From: CF-46 sp042408445
Lineage (GTDB): Bacteria > Chloroflexota > Limnocylindria > Limnocylindrales > CSP1-4
Assembly: GCA_042408445.1 (NCBI GenBank)
Contig: JBHORC010000040.1
Coordinates: 62,001 to 126,000, forward strand
Direction: 5' to 3'
Length of the DNA stretch: 64,000 nucleotides
Below the pieces are notes generated by a model. That model did not search any database. It was not told where the DNA came from and was given only the letters and a program-made list of their open reading frames with translations. The position numbers and the translations under genes are program-made. This document shows positions 35,535 to 44,470 of the stretch, piece by piece (the first letter of the stretch is position 1; each line of letters opens with the position of its first letter).

Positions 35535-35912
35535 ATGCTCCGTGAGCACCGTGTCCACACGACCCTGCCCACGCCCGACCCGCAGGTATTGCGCCGGTTC
35601 TACGAGGACGTCCTCGGCTTCACGCCGTACGAGGAACGTCCCGCGGCGATCTTCTATCGCGCCGGCGAGGGGACTCAGTTCGTCCTGTCACGATCCGGCG
35701 CCCGCTCCAGCGGAACGCACACGCAGCTGGCGTTCGCGGTCTCCGACATCGAGGCCGAGGTCGCCGAGCTCCGGGAGCGCGGCGTGACCTTCGAGGAGTA
35801 CGAGGCGCCGCGGACGGAGCACGGGATCGCCCGCCTGCCGGCCGGCCGAGCTGCCTGGTTCCGCGATCCCGACGGCAATCTGCTCGGGATCATCGAGCTC
35901 GAGGAGGCATAG
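35535..35912 (+). CDS. VOC (glyoxalase/bleomycin resistance) superfamily protein
   Basis: The 125-residue protein has a single paired beta-alpha-beta-beta-beta VOC fold, with LPTPDPQVLRRFYEDVLGF at the start and WFRDPDGNLLGIIELEE at the end, which holds the second metal-ligand Glu. The first ligand position is His8 or a neighbour. Members isomerise or cleave small molecules or bind drugs; the substrate is unknown. An AAGGA ribosome site lies 7 nt before the ATG. It is divergent from aspS. Confidence 0.88.
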   Translation: MLREHRVHTTLPTPDPQVLRRFYEDVLGFTPYEERPAAIFYRAGEGTQFVLSRSGARSSGTHTQLAFAVSDIEAEVAELRERGVTFEEYEAPRTEHGIARLPAGRAAWFRDPDGNLLGIIELEEA

Positions 35913-35942
35913 CCCCGACCGGCTCCCGAGGAGACAGGTACG

Positions 35943-37244
35943 TCAGCCCTCGGCCGGCGTCCCGTGACGGTGGCTCGCGTGCGACCGCTCGACCTCCCGG
36001 GCGAGATCCTCGACGCCGACGAGCTTCTGCGTTCCCGCCTCCAGATCGCGGAGCTGGACCTGGCCCTCGTTGAGCTCGTCGCCGACGATGACCGCGAAGT
36101 GGGCGCGGTCGCGCGCCGCGGCCTCGAGCTGCTTGCCGAGCTTTCTCGGGGCAAGCTCGGCGCGGGCAACGACACCGGCGGCGCGCAAACGGGTCGCGAT
36201 CCGCAGCCGTTCGGCTGTTGCTGTGGGGTCCGCGCCGACGACGACGACAACGGGTGCCGGGTCGGCCGGCGTGGCGGCGCCCTGGTCGGCGAGGGCGAGC
36301 AGGACCCGATCGAGACCCAACCCGAAGCCGATCCCCGGCGTCGGCCGGCCGCCCATCAGCTCCACGAGCCCGTCGTAGCGACCACCGCCCCCGAGCGCCT
36401 GCTGCTGGCCCTCGCGACCCGCGACGTAGAACTCGAACGCCGTCCGGGTGTAGTAGTCGAGACCGCGGACGAGCCCGGGCTCGAGCCGGAACGGAACGTC
36501 GAGGACGCGGAGGTGGGCCTGGACGGCCTCGAAGTGCTCGCGGCACGGGTCGCAGAGCCGGTCCGTGATCCGCGGCGCGGCAGCGTTCAGCGCGGCCATC
36601 GCCGGATCCTTCGAGTCGAGCAGGCGCAGCGGGTTCTTCTCGAGCCGGCTCCGCTCCACCTCCGGCAGGGTCCCGGCGTGGGGCCGGAAGTACGCCTTCA
36701 GCTCCTCGATGTAGGCCGGCCGACACACGCCATCGCCGATCGAGTTCAGGAGGACCGCGACGCCGTCGACGCCGGCGTCGCGGTAGAACCGCGTCCCGAG
36801 CTCGATGATCTCGGCGTCGATGGCCGGCCCCGGGTCGCCGATCGCCTCGATGTCGAACTGCCAGAACTCCCGGTACCGACCGGCCTGCGGCCGGTCGTAG
36901 CGGAACATCGGGCCGGTGAGGGTGAGCTTCACCGGCTGGGCGAGCGTCTGCATTCCGTGCTGGACGTAGGCCCGGACGATCCCGGCGGTCGGCTCCGGCC
37001 GGAGCGCCCAGCTCTCGCGGTCATCGGCCCGGGCCGCGAGCCGGAACAGCTCCTTCTCGACGACGTCGGTCACCTCGCCGACGCCCCGCTCGAAGACCGC
37101 GGTCTGCTCGAACAGGGGCGTCTCGATCGGCTGGTAGCCGTAGCGGGTCGCGAGGCTTGCGCCGATCGCCTCCAGCCGCTGGAACGCCCGGCGCTCGGCC
37201 GGCAGCAGGTCGCGCGTTCCGCGCGGCGCTCGGAAGGTGGGCAT
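35943..37244 (-). CDS. hisS: Histidyl-tRNA synthetase
   Basis: The 433-residue class II enzyme starts PTFRAPRGTRDLLP. It carries motif 2 (LTGPMFRYDRPQAGRYREFWQFDIE), the HisA box RGLDYYTRTAFEFY and motif 3 GIGFGLGLDRVLLAL, then an alpha/beta anticodon domain. TAGACT ends 7 nt before the ATG, so the mRNA is predicted leaderless; the longer upstream frame runs across the promoter and the rel hairpin and is rejected. It is monocistronic. Confidence 0.96.
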   Translation of the reverse strand: MPTFRAPRGTRDLLPAERRAFQRLEAIGASLATRYGYQPIETPLFEQTAVFERGVGEVTDVVEKELFRLAARADDRESWALRPEPTAGIVRAYVQHGMQTLAQPVKLTLTGPMFRYDRPQAGRYREFWQFDIEAIGDPGPAIDAEIIELGTRFYRDAGVDGVAVLLNSIGDGVCRPAYIEELKAYFRPHAGTLPEVERSRLEKNPLRLLDSKDPAMAALNAAAPRITDRLCDPCREHFEAVQAHLRVLDVPFRLEPGLVRGLDYYTRTAFEFYVAGREGQQQALGGGGRYDGLVELMGGRPTPGIGFGLGLDRVLLALADQGAATPADPAPVVVVVGADPTATAERLRIATRLRAAGVVARAELAPRKLGKQLEAAARDRAHFAVIVGDELNEGQVQLRDLEAGTQKLVGVEDLAREVERSHASHRHGTPAEG

Positions 37245-37251
37245 CGCGCGC

Positions 37252-37257
37252 AGTCTA
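37252..37257 (-). promoter_or_regulatory. -10 box of leaderless hisS promoter
   Basis: TAGACT on the minus strand ends 7 nt before the hisS ATG. The rel hairpin lies just upstream, in the -35 zone. Confidence 0.55.
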
Positions 37258-37258
37258 T

Positions 37259-37280
37259 CCGCCGGTTCGCCAGCCGGCGG
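37259..37280 (-). terminator. Hairpin behind rel
   Basis: CCGCCGG (37259-37265) and CCGGCGG (37274-37280) form a perfect 7-bp stem with an 8-nt loop, 2 nt past the rel stop. No T-tract is present. Confidence 0.5.
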
Positions 37281-37282
37281 GG

Positions 37283-39688
37283 TCAGCTCAGGTCGCGCTG
37301 GACGTTCATCACGTCCTTGAGGCCCTCGATCCGGCCCATGACCCGGGCGAGCTGGGACACTGACGCAACCTGGAGGGTCGCGGTCACGATCGCCGTGTGG
37401 TCCGGGTTCACTTTCACCGCGGCGGCGAGGATGTTCACCTTGTTCTCGGCCACGACCTGGGTGATGTCGTTGAGGAGCCCGGTCCGGTCGTAGGCCTCGA
37501 CCCGGATCGCGATCGGGTAGGTCTGGGTCGGCGCGGCCTCCCACTCGACGTCGATGAGCCGCGGGATCTCGCGCTCGTTCAGCACGGTGGGGCACGACCG
37601 CAGGTGGACGGTGACGCCCTTGCCGCGGGTGATGAACCCGACGATCGGGTCGCCGGGGATCGGGTGGCAGCACTTCGCGAACCGGACGAGAAGATCACCG
37701 ACACCCTTCACCCGGACGCCGCCGGTCCGCGCCGGGAGCGTCGGCGGGGCGACGGTCGGAAGCCCGACCTCCGTGTCGTCGAGGACGCCGAGCCGGGCGA
37801 CGACCTGCTGGGCACTGATCGCCCCGTAGCCGATCGCCGCGTAGAAGTCCTCGATCGATTCCTGGTTGTACTGGCGGCCCACCTCGGCGATCCGGTCCAG
37901 CCCGACCGCCTGGATCGTCTTCCGGGCGAGTCGGCGGAGCTCCCGCTCCAGCGACTCCCGGCCGTGGACGATGTTCTCGTCACGATCCTTGCGCTTGAAC
38001 CATTGGCGGATCTTCTCCCGGGCGTGGGAGGTCCGGACGAGGTTCAGCCAGTCCCGCGACGGGCCGTGCTCGCCCTTCGTCGTGACGATGTCGACGATGT
38101 CGCCGTTCTTCAGCCGGTAGTCGAGCGGGACGAGGCGGTTGTTGACCTTGGCGCCGATCGTCCGATGGCCGACGTCGGTGTGGATCCGGTACGCGAAATC
38201 GAGGGGCGTGGCGCCGGCCGGCAGGTCCTTGATGTCGCCCTTCGGGGTGAAGACGAACACCTGGTCCTGGAAGATGTCGAGCTTGATTCCCTCGACGAAC
38301 TCCGTGGCGTCCGAATCCGAGACGTCCCGCTGCCACTCCATCAGCTGGCGGAGCCAGGCGAGCTTCGCGTCGTACTCGCGATCGCTCTTCGAGCCTTCCT
38401 TGTAGCGCCAGTGCGCGGCGATGCCGACCTCGCTGACCTGGTGCATCGCGTGCGTCCGGATCTGGATCTCGAGCGGCTTGCCGTCGAGGGCGATCACTGC
38501 GGTGTGCAGCGACTGGTAGAGGTTGTTCTTCGGGTTCGCGATGTAGTCGTCGAACTGACCGGGGATCGGCCGCCAGAGGGCGTGGACGATGCCGAGCGCC
38601 GCATAGCAGTCGCGGACATCGTCGACGAGGATCCGGATCGCGTAGACGTCGTAGATCTCGGCGAACTCGGCCGACTTCCGCTGCATCTTCTTGTCGATGC
38701 TGTAGATGTGCTTCGGTCGGCCCTGGAGATCGGCCTCGATCCCGGACTCCTTCAGGCGCGGCTCCAGCTCCCCGATCGCCCGCGAGATGTAGTCCTCGCG
38801 ACCCTTCCGGCGGGTGTCGAGCAGCCGGGCCAGCTCCCGGAACCGCTCCGGCTCGAGGACCTTGAAGGCGAGGTCCTCGAGCTCCCACTTGATCTGCCAG
38901 ATCCCCAGCCGCTCGGCGAGCGGGGCGTAGATCTCCTGGGTCTGGCGGGCGATCCGGACCTGCTTCTCGGACGGCAGGCCGTACAGCGTCCGCATGTTGT
39001 GGAGCCGGTCCGCGAGCTTGATCAGGACGACCCGGATGTCCTCGGCCATCGCCAGAAGCATCTTCCGGATGTTCTCGGCCTGCTGCTGCTCGTGGCTGTG
39101 GGTGCTGAACTTGGAGAGCTTGGTGACCCCGTCGACGAGCCGCGCCACCTCGGCGCCAAACCGCTCCTCGATGTCCTGGAGCCCGTACTCGGTGTCCTCG
39201 GGGACGTCGTGCAGCAGCGCCGCAGTGATCGCGACGGGATCGATCCCGAGCTCGGCGGTGATCTGGGCCGAGGCGATCGGGTGCGTGACGTACGGCTCGC
39301 CGGTCGCTCGCCGCTGGGTCGCATGGGCCTCGACGGCGAGGTCGAACGCCTGCTCGACGGGTTCGAGGTTCGCCTGCGGGTAGTGCTCCCGGACCGTGTC
39401 GAGGAGGTGCGCCCGCAGCGCGTCGATGTCCGGTTGGGTGTTCGTCGCGCCCAGCGACCCGGTCGGGCGGGCCGGGACGGCGGTCCGCCGCGGACCGGTC
39501 GGCTTCCTGGCGCGCTTTGGGGGCAACGGGGCGACGGTCCCGTCGACGATCCCATCAATCGCCTTGACGTCGGCGGGCGACGGGGCGGCGGCGGCGGCGA
39601 AGGACGCCGAGGACGCGGCCGCGCGCGAGCGCCGAGGGGCTCGGTTGGGAACGTCGGCGTCGTCAGGCCGCGTCGCAGGCTGTGTCAT
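37283..39688 (-). CDS. rel: Bifunctional (p)ppGpp synthetase/hydrolase (Rel/SpoT)
   Basis: The 801-residue protein begins with an Ala/Pro/Arg-rich tail of about 85 residues. The HD hydrolase domain follows with His136, the His160-Asp161 pair and ED at 164-165, so hydrolysis is likely retained. The synthetase domain has YDVYAIRILVDDVRDCY, KNNLYQSLHTAV and IQIRTHAMHQVSEVGIAAHW. TGS (VFVFTPKGDIKDLPAG), a zinc-finger-like CCHPIPGDPIVGF region and a C-terminal ACT domain complete it. It sets the stringent response. A TATCCT box 8 nt before the ATG suggests leaderless translation. Confidence 0.96.
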   Translation of the reverse strand: MTQPATRPDDADVPNRAPRRSRAAASSASFAAAAAPSPADVKAIDGIVDGTVAPLPPKRARKPTGPRRTAVPARPTGSLGATNTQPDIDALRAHLLDTVREHYPQANLEPVEQAFDLAVEAHATQRRATGEPYVTHPIASAQITAELGIDPVAITAALLHDVPEDTEYGLQDIEERFGAEVARLVDGVTKLSKFSTHSHEQQQAENIRKMLLAMAEDIRVVLIKLADRLHNMRTLYGLPSEKQVRIARQTQEIYAPLAERLGIWQIKWELEDLAFKVLEPERFRELARLLDTRRKGREDYISRAIGELEPRLKESGIEADLQGRPKHIYSIDKKMQRKSAEFAEIYDVYAIRILVDDVRDCYAALGIVHALWRPIPGQFDDYIANPKNNLYQSLHTAVIALDGKPLEIQIRTHAMHQVSEVGIAAHWRYKEGSKSDREYDAKLAWLRQLMEWQRDVSDSDATEFVEGIKLDIFQDQVFVFTPKGDIKDLPAGATPLDFAYRIHTDVGHRTIGAKVNNRLVPLDYRLKNGDIVDIVTTKGEHGPSRDWLNLVRTSHAREKIRQWFKRKDRDENIVHGRESLERELRRLARKTIQAVGLDRIAEVGRQYNQESIEDFYAAIGYGAISAQQVVARLGVLDDTEVGLPTVAPPTLPARTGGVRVKGVGDLLVRFAKCCHPIPGDPIVGFITRGKGVTVHLRSCPTVLNEREIPRLIDVEWEAAPTQTYPIAIRVEAYDRTGLLNDITQVVAENKVNILAAAVKVNPDHTAIVTATLQVASVSQLARVMGRIEGLKDVMNVQRDLS

Positions 39689-39696
39689 CGAATCTC

Positions 39697-39702
39697 AGGA
39701 TA
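39697..39702 (-). promoter_or_regulatory. -10 box of leaderless rel promoter
   Basis: TATCCT on the minus strand ends 8 nt before the rel ATG. Confidence 0.45.
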
Positions 39703-39747
39703 CAGCCGCCGATCGCGACCACCGTGAGTCCGCTCCTCGCGGGAGAC

Positions 39748-39769
39748 CGGGCGCCGCCCGCAGCGCCCG
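39748..39769 (-). terminator. Hairpin behind the DUF2993 gene
   Basis: CGGGCGC (39748-39754) pairs with GCGCCCG (39763-39769) around an 8-nt loop, touching the stop codon of the DUF2993 gene. It closes the topA-murE unit. Confidence 0.5.
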
Positions 39770-40471
39770 TCAGCGCAGGAGCGCCGTGACGTCGAGGAGC
39801 CCCTCGAGTTGCAGCCCGCGTTCGACGACGGAGACGCCCGTCAGCCGGAGTGGCAGCGAATCATCGAGGGTCAGCAGGGGGATCGAACCGAGGGGCGTCG
39901 CCATCGCGACGACGTGCTCCCCGTCGATGACGAGCGAGCCCTCGATCACCGCGCCGGGCGTCGAGACGCGGAGCCGATCCGGCGCGATCAGGACCGCGTC
40001 CGTCGCCTCGACATGGAAAGTGTCGGAGACCCCGGCCAGGACGAGGCGGCGGACCGTCTCGCGGTCCGCGAGGATCGTCGCGGCGGCACGGGCCGCGGGA
40101 CCGTCGACGGCGATCGCGACCGTCGGCGGGTCGAGCGTCGTGCCGGCGAGCTCCGCACCATCGATCGTGCCCGTCACCGTGCCGGCGGTTCGGCCGAACA
40201 GGTCGACATCCTCGAGCCGCAGGTCGATGTTGCGGGCCTTCAGGTTCCGCCACTCCACGCCGCTGCTCCGGATCGTGACCGCATCGGCGTGGCCGAGCAG
40301 GATCCGCGGCGGCGGTGCGGCGTCCACCGAGATGGACGTCGTCTCCGCGCGGTAGTCCGACGAGTCGAGCGCGGCGCGGACCAGGAGGCCGGCGATCGGC
40401 GGGGCGCCGAACCAGGCGATCCCGGCGAGCAGCGCCCCGGCGACGAGGAGGACGAACAGGCAGCCGCGCAC
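39770..40471 (-). CDS. DUF2993 (LmeA-like) family protein
   Basis: The 233-residue protein has an N-terminal hydrophobic segment (about 4-24) serving as signal or anchor, then a beta-rich region. Alternating strands such as VTIRSSGVEWRNLKARNIDLRLEDVDL match DUF2993. In actinobacteria the family member LmeA acts in cell-envelope mannan synthesis; other members are uncharacterised lipid-binding-like proteins. A GAGGAG site precedes the GTG at 40471. It is the last gene of the cell-wall block, 41 nt after murE. Confidence 0.8.
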   Translation of the reverse strand: MRGCLFVLLVAGALLAGIAWFGAPPIAGLLVRAALDSSDYRAETTSISVDAAPPPRILLGHADAVTIRSSGVEWRNLKARNIDLRLEDVDLFGRTAGTVTGTIDGAELAGTTLDPPTVAIAVDGPAARAAATILADRETVRRLVLAGVSDTFHVEATDAVLIAPDRLRVSTPGAVIEGSLVIDGEHVVAMATPLGSIPLLTLDDSLPLRLTGVSVVERGLQLEGLLDVTALLR

Positions 40472-40512
40472 TCGAGCTCCTCAGGCGCAGCGGTACGCGC
40501 GAAGGGCGAAGC

Positions 40513-42186
40513 TCACGTTCGTTGGTCGACGTAGCCGAGCAACGCGAGCGCCTCCTGCGCGGCCGACCGCTCGTCGTACGGACGCGGACCGTCCGGGCCG
40601 ATGATCGACTGCTCGTGGCCCTTCCCCGCGAGGAGCACGATGTCGCCCGGCCGCGCCCGCTCGAACGCCGCGAGCACCGCGGCGCGCCGGTCGGCGATGA
40701 GCAGGAGGTCGCGGTCGCGACGCTTGCCCGCGTCCTCGGCGCCCCGGGCGATCGCTTCGAGGATCAGGAGCGGGTCCTCGCCGCGCGGGTCCTCGTCGGC
40801 GAGGACCACGAGCCGCGCGAGGCGGCCGGCGATCCGGCCCATCATCGGTCGCTTCTCGACGTCCCGCTCGCCGGCGGAGCCGAACACGACGACGACCGCT
40901 CCCCCGCGGGCCGCAGCGAGTGGAGCGAGCAGCCCGAGGACCTTCTCGAGGGAGGCCGGGCTGTGGGCATAGTCGATGACGATCCCGAACGGTTGGCCGG
41001 CCTCGAGCCGCTCCATCCGGCCCGGCACACCCTCGACGCTCGCGAGCCCGGCCCGGACGCGTTCCGGATCGAGTGCGAGCGCCTCGCCGAGGGCGACGAC
41101 CGCCAGGGCGTTGTGGACGTTGAACCGGCCGATCAATCGGAGCTCGACCTGACCCGACCCGGACCGCGCGACGACCTCGAGGCGAAGGCCGTCGCGTCCC
41201 TCCTCGACGTGCGTCGCGCGAACGTCGGCCGCGCCGTCGGTGCCGTAGGTGATCACCCGGGCGCCCGCTTCCTGCGCCACGCCGGCGAACGCGCCGGCGT
41301 TCGGGTCGTCCGCGTTGACGATCGCGACCTTTGGCCACCGACGACCGGCGATCTCCTTGACCGGGTTCAGCCGCCCGACGGCCAGCCGTTCGAACAGCGA
41401 CAGCTTGGCGTCGCGGTAGGCCTCCCACGACCCGTGGAACTCGATGTGCTCGTGGGTGAGGTTCGTCAGGATGGCGACGTCATACGCCACCCCGAGGACG
41501 CGGTCGGCCGCGAGCGCGTGCGACGTCGTCTCGACAACGGCCACGTCATTGCCTGCCGTCGCCATCGCCCGGAGGACGCGCTGGAGCGCCGGCGCGCCTG
41601 GCGTCGTCGTGTGCTCCGGGTTCGCCTCGCGCAGGTCGCCGATCTGGGTCGCAACCGTCCCGAGCAATCCCGGTCGGAGCCCGGCGACGGCGAGCGCACC
41701 CGCGGCGAGGAACGAGGTCGTCGTCTTGCCGTCCGTGCCCGTGATCCCGACGACACCCAGCTCCCGGGACGGATCGCCGAACCACCACGAGGCGGCCTCC
41801 GCGAGGGCGGGCGGTGTCCGCGCGACGACGAGCTGGGGCAGCGCGACGTCGGGGAGCGGATGCTCGACGAGCGCGGCCGCGGCTCCCGCTGCCGCGGCCT
41901 GCCCGACAAAGTCATGGCCGTCGACGTGGAGGCCCGGCACCGCCACGAAGAGCGTGCCGGGGCGGACATGCCGCGAATCCTCCGCGACCCCGCGGATGTC
42001 GATCCCGCCGAGCGCCGCGGCCCCGATCGCCCGGCCGCCGTCTCGCGCGCCGCGCAACCGCCCCGAGGTCGTGAGGCGCCCGATCAGCTCGCCGAACGGC
42101 CGGGGCTCGGCGGGCTCCGCGGCAGCGAGGAGGTCGGCGATCGTCGCGCTCCGCGCCTGGTCGGGCGCGCCCGGCTGCTCGCTCAC
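40513..42186 (-). CDS. murE: UDP-MurNAc-tripeptide ligase MurE
   Basis: The 557-residue Mur ligase adds the third amino acid of the peptidoglycan stem. The ATP loop GTDGKTT is at 150-156, the carbamylated lysine is Lys261 (YRDAKLSLF), and the C-terminal domain has the amino-acid-selecting motif as DEDPR (464-468). Enzymes that add meso-diaminopimelate have DNPR here; DEDPR keeps the Arg but changes the preceding residues, so the third amino acid (DAP, ornithine or other) is open. The GTG forms GTGA with the fem gene upstream. No murF follows. Confidence 0.92.
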   Translation of the reverse strand: MSEQPGAPDQARSATIADLLAAAEPAEPRPFGELIGRLTTSGRLRGARDGGRAIGAAALGGIDIRGVAEDSRHVRPGTLFVAVPGLHVDGHDFVGQAAAAGAAAALVEHPLPDVALPQLVVARTPPALAEAASWWFGDPSRELGVVGITGTDGKTTTSFLAAGALAVAGLRPGLLGTVATQIGDLREANPEHTTTPGAPALQRVLRAMATAGNDVAVVETTSHALAADRVLGVAYDVAILTNLTHEHIEFHGSWEAYRDAKLSLFERLAVGRLNPVKEIAGRRWPKVAIVNADDPNAGAFAGVAQEAGARVITYGTDGAADVRATHVEEGRDGLRLEVVARSGSGQVELRLIGRFNVHNALAVVALGEALALDPERVRAGLASVEGVPGRMERLEAGQPFGIVIDYAHSPASLEKVLGLLAPLAAARGGAVVVVFGSAGERDVEKRPMMGRIAGRLARLVVLADEDPRGEDPLLILEAIARGAEDAGKRRDRDLLLIADRRAAVLAAFERARPGDIVLLAGKGHEQSIIGPDGPRPYDERSAAQEALALLGYVDQRT

Positions 42187-43280
42187 CGTCGTCCCGTCAG
42201 CCGGGCCACACGGCCCGCGAGCCGGCCGAGCCGGTAGCGCATCGGATCGATCACCCGCTCGTGCGCGCCCGTCATCTCGACCCACTCAGCGCCGAACGAC
42301 CGCTTGTGCTGGTAGAGCCCCCACATCGGCTCTCCCTCGCGCGGCTCGCGCCGGGCGTCCGCGACGTCCACTCCTCCGAGATCCATCTCCAGTCGGCGTT
42401 CTCGGATCGCGAGCTGGATCGCCCGCCACCGGAGCAGATGCAGGGCGCCGGGGTGATCGCGGCGGGCGACGGCGTGGTCGCCGGAGTGGACGGTCGAAAG
42501 TCGCTCACCGTGCCGGTACAGCACGAGACCGGCGAGAACGTCGCCGCCGGGGGCGCGCGCCTCGAGCAGGACGAGGTGTCCGGCGCGCCGGGCCGCTTCC
42601 CACCAGGCGAGAAAGGCGGCACGAGGCCCGAAGGTGAACTGGCGGCGCTCGCCGGTCTCGAGCAGCAGGTCGTAGAACCGGTCCAGCGCGACCGCCGTCG
42701 GCTCGGCCGGCGCCGCGAAGCCCTCCCCCACACCGCCGGGCGGGACACGGCCGTCGTGGCGGACGACGAGCAGCCCCTCCCCCTCGGCCTTCCGGATCCG
42801 CTGGCGGGTGGACTTCGTGACCCCCGCGAGGACGTCGTCCTCGGAGCGGCCCTCGAGGGGCAGCGAGACGCGGTGGCGCGACGGCTGGATCTCGTCGATC
42901 GGGTGGAATCCGATCGCTCGCAGGAGCGACGGGTAGCCGGTGGCCGCCGCGATCTCCGCGTCACTCGCAATGACCGCCACGCCTCGGGCCGCGACGTCAT
43001 CGACGACAGCACGGAGTCGCTCGGCAACGGCCCGGACGTCGTCGCCGGCCGAGACGGGACCCCGCGGAACGTACGCGCTGGAGCCGCCGACGAGCGGCCA
43101 TGGCCGTCGCAGGACGAGGACCGGGCGGTCGTCGACGAGGAGGTGATCGGCCTGCCAGCCCGTCGCCGCACGATGTACGGCCCATGCCCGCGACTGGAGG
43201 ACGTGCCCACCGGGCACATCCACCGCTCGCTCGTCCCAGTCGACCAGCTCGGCCGCGGTCGCGGTCCGGATCGAGGTCAA
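42183..43280 (-). CDS. Fem/FmhB-type aminoacyltransferase, copy 1
   Basis: The 365-residue protein has two GNAT-like halves of the FemABX family, which transfer amino acids from aminoacyl-tRNA to the peptidoglycan stem peptide. The diagnostic basic helix KSTRQRIRKAEGEGL sits near the middle, and MDLGGVDVAD near the end. The start is inferred to be a TTG (43280-43278) that overlaps the preceding stop as TTGA. It lies beside a second fem gene, murE and murJ, so a role in an interpeptide bridge is likely. Confidence 0.87.
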   Translation of the reverse strand: MTSIRTATAAELVDWDERAVDVPGGHVLQSRAWAVHRAATGWQADHLLVDDRPVLVLRRPWPLVGGSSAYVPRGPVSAGDDVRAVAERLRAVVDDVAARGVAVIASDAEIAAATGYPSLLRAIGFHPIDEIQPSRHRVSLPLEGRSEDDVLAGVTKSTRQRIRKAEGEGLLVVRHDGRVPPGGVGEGFAAPAEPTAVALDRFYDLLLETGERRQFTFGPRAAFLAWWEAARRAGHLVLLEARAPGGDVLAGLVLYRHGERLSTVHSGDHAVARRDHPGALHLLRWRAIQLAIRERRLEMDLGGVDVADARREPREGEPMWGLYQHKRSFGAEWVEMTGAHERVIDPMRYRLGRLAGRVARLTGRR

Positions 43281-44470
43281 GCGGCGTCGCCCCCGGTGAA
43301 CGAGCTGGCGCTGCCGGACGAGCGGAGTCCCGCCCGGCGGCGCGCCAGCCACACGCGTCCCTGCTGGGCGCGCTCGTAGGCCTGCCGGCCGAGCGGGTCG
43401 AGGACGAGGTCCCACGCCCCGATGTACCGGACCTCGCGGCCACCGAACCCGGTCTTGAAGTGGGCGATCCCGCCGGTCGCGAGGCCCCACAGGTCGTAGC
43501 TGGTTGCGCCCTGTGCCTTCGAGGTCCGGATCGCCTCCCACTTCAGGAGGTAGTTCGCGCGCGTCTCGCCACCGTCCAGCGTCATGCCGCCGTACGGCTC
43601 GACCACGCGCGTGCCGCAGCGCACGAGGAACAGGGTCGCGAGCGCCTCGCCGTCCGGCCGCCGCGCGAACAGCAGCGCCGCGTTGCCCGTCGGCGCGAAC
43701 GCGTCCCAGACGTCCCGGTAGGCCTGCTCCGTCCGGATCAGGAAGCCAGCCCGCTCCGCGGTCTCCCGGTAGACGCGGTAGAACTCCGGCAGGGCGGAGC
43801 CATCGGCTGCGCTGACCGTGATCCCGGCGTTCCGCGCCTTGTTGACGTACTGCCGCCACTTCTTCCGGAGGTCGCCCCAGAGCGCGTCCTCGTCCGGCTC
43901 CAGGTCGATGATCCGCGTCGCGTTCGGCTGGATCGGGCTCGCCGGTCGCCAGCCCGACACCCGGAGGGAGCGCCGGAGCGATCCGCCGGGATCCTGCGCG
44001 CCGTCCTGCTCGATCTCCGGGTCGATCCGGAGGTGTGACACGCGGCCGGCCCGGGCGGCAAGACCGGACCGAACGGCCTCCGTGAACGGGCCGATCGTGT
44101 CCTCGCTCCAGCCCGGCGTCACCGGCCCGCGCGGGGCGTACGCGAACGACCAGGGCAGCGGCCGTGGGCGGCGGAGGAGGACCTGGGCGCCGACCGGGTG
44201 GACGGCCGCCACGCCCGAAGTGCCGCGACCCGCTCCATCGCCGGCTCGGGGCCGCGCTCCATCCGCGCCGACGAGGATCCGCTCCGCGGACCAGCCGTTG
44301 ACCGCCTTGACGCGGGCCCACCCGCTGAGCTGGAGGTACGAGCCCGGCTGGGACTGCTCGACGAAGCGATCCCAGCTCGCCAGCGGACCGGCGCCGGTGG
44401 CAGGGTCCCTGCCGGACGCGCCGCCCATGGGTGGCGCCGGCGCGGCGCGATCGCCGGCTTCGGCGGTCAC
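43277..44470 (-). CDS. Fem/FmhB-type aminoacyltransferase, copy 2
   Basis: The 397-residue paralogue of the next gene has the Fem signature WGDLRKKWRQYVNKARNAGI and the conserved GGMTLDGGETRANYLLKWEAI and YDLWGLATGGIAHFKTGFGG segments, typical of lipid II:glycine/alanine transferases. The N-terminal Gly/Ala/Pro stretch of about 40 residues is unlike other members. The GTG at 44470 forms GTGA with the murJ stop. Tandem ligases usually add successive residues, hence at least a two-residue bridge can be inferred. Confidence 0.88.
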   Translation of the reverse strand: MTAEAGDRAAPAPPMGGASGRDPATGAGPLASWDRFVEQSQPGSYLQLSGWARVKAVNGWSAERILVGADGARPRAGDGAGRGTSGVAAVHPVGAQVLLRRPRPLPWSFAYAPRGPVTPGWSEDTIGPFTEAVRSGLAARAGRVSHLRIDPEIEQDGAQDPGGSLRRSLRVSGWRPASPIQPNATRIIDLEPDEDALWGDLRKKWRQYVNKARNAGITVSAADGSALPEFYRVYRETAERAGFLIRTEQAYRDVWDAFAPTGNAALLFARRPDGEALATLFLVRCGTRVVEPYGGMTLDGGETRANYLLKWEAIRTSKAQGATSYDLWGLATGGIAHFKTGFGGREVRYIGAWDLVLDPLGRQAYERAQQGRVWLARRRAGLRSSGSASSFTGGDAA

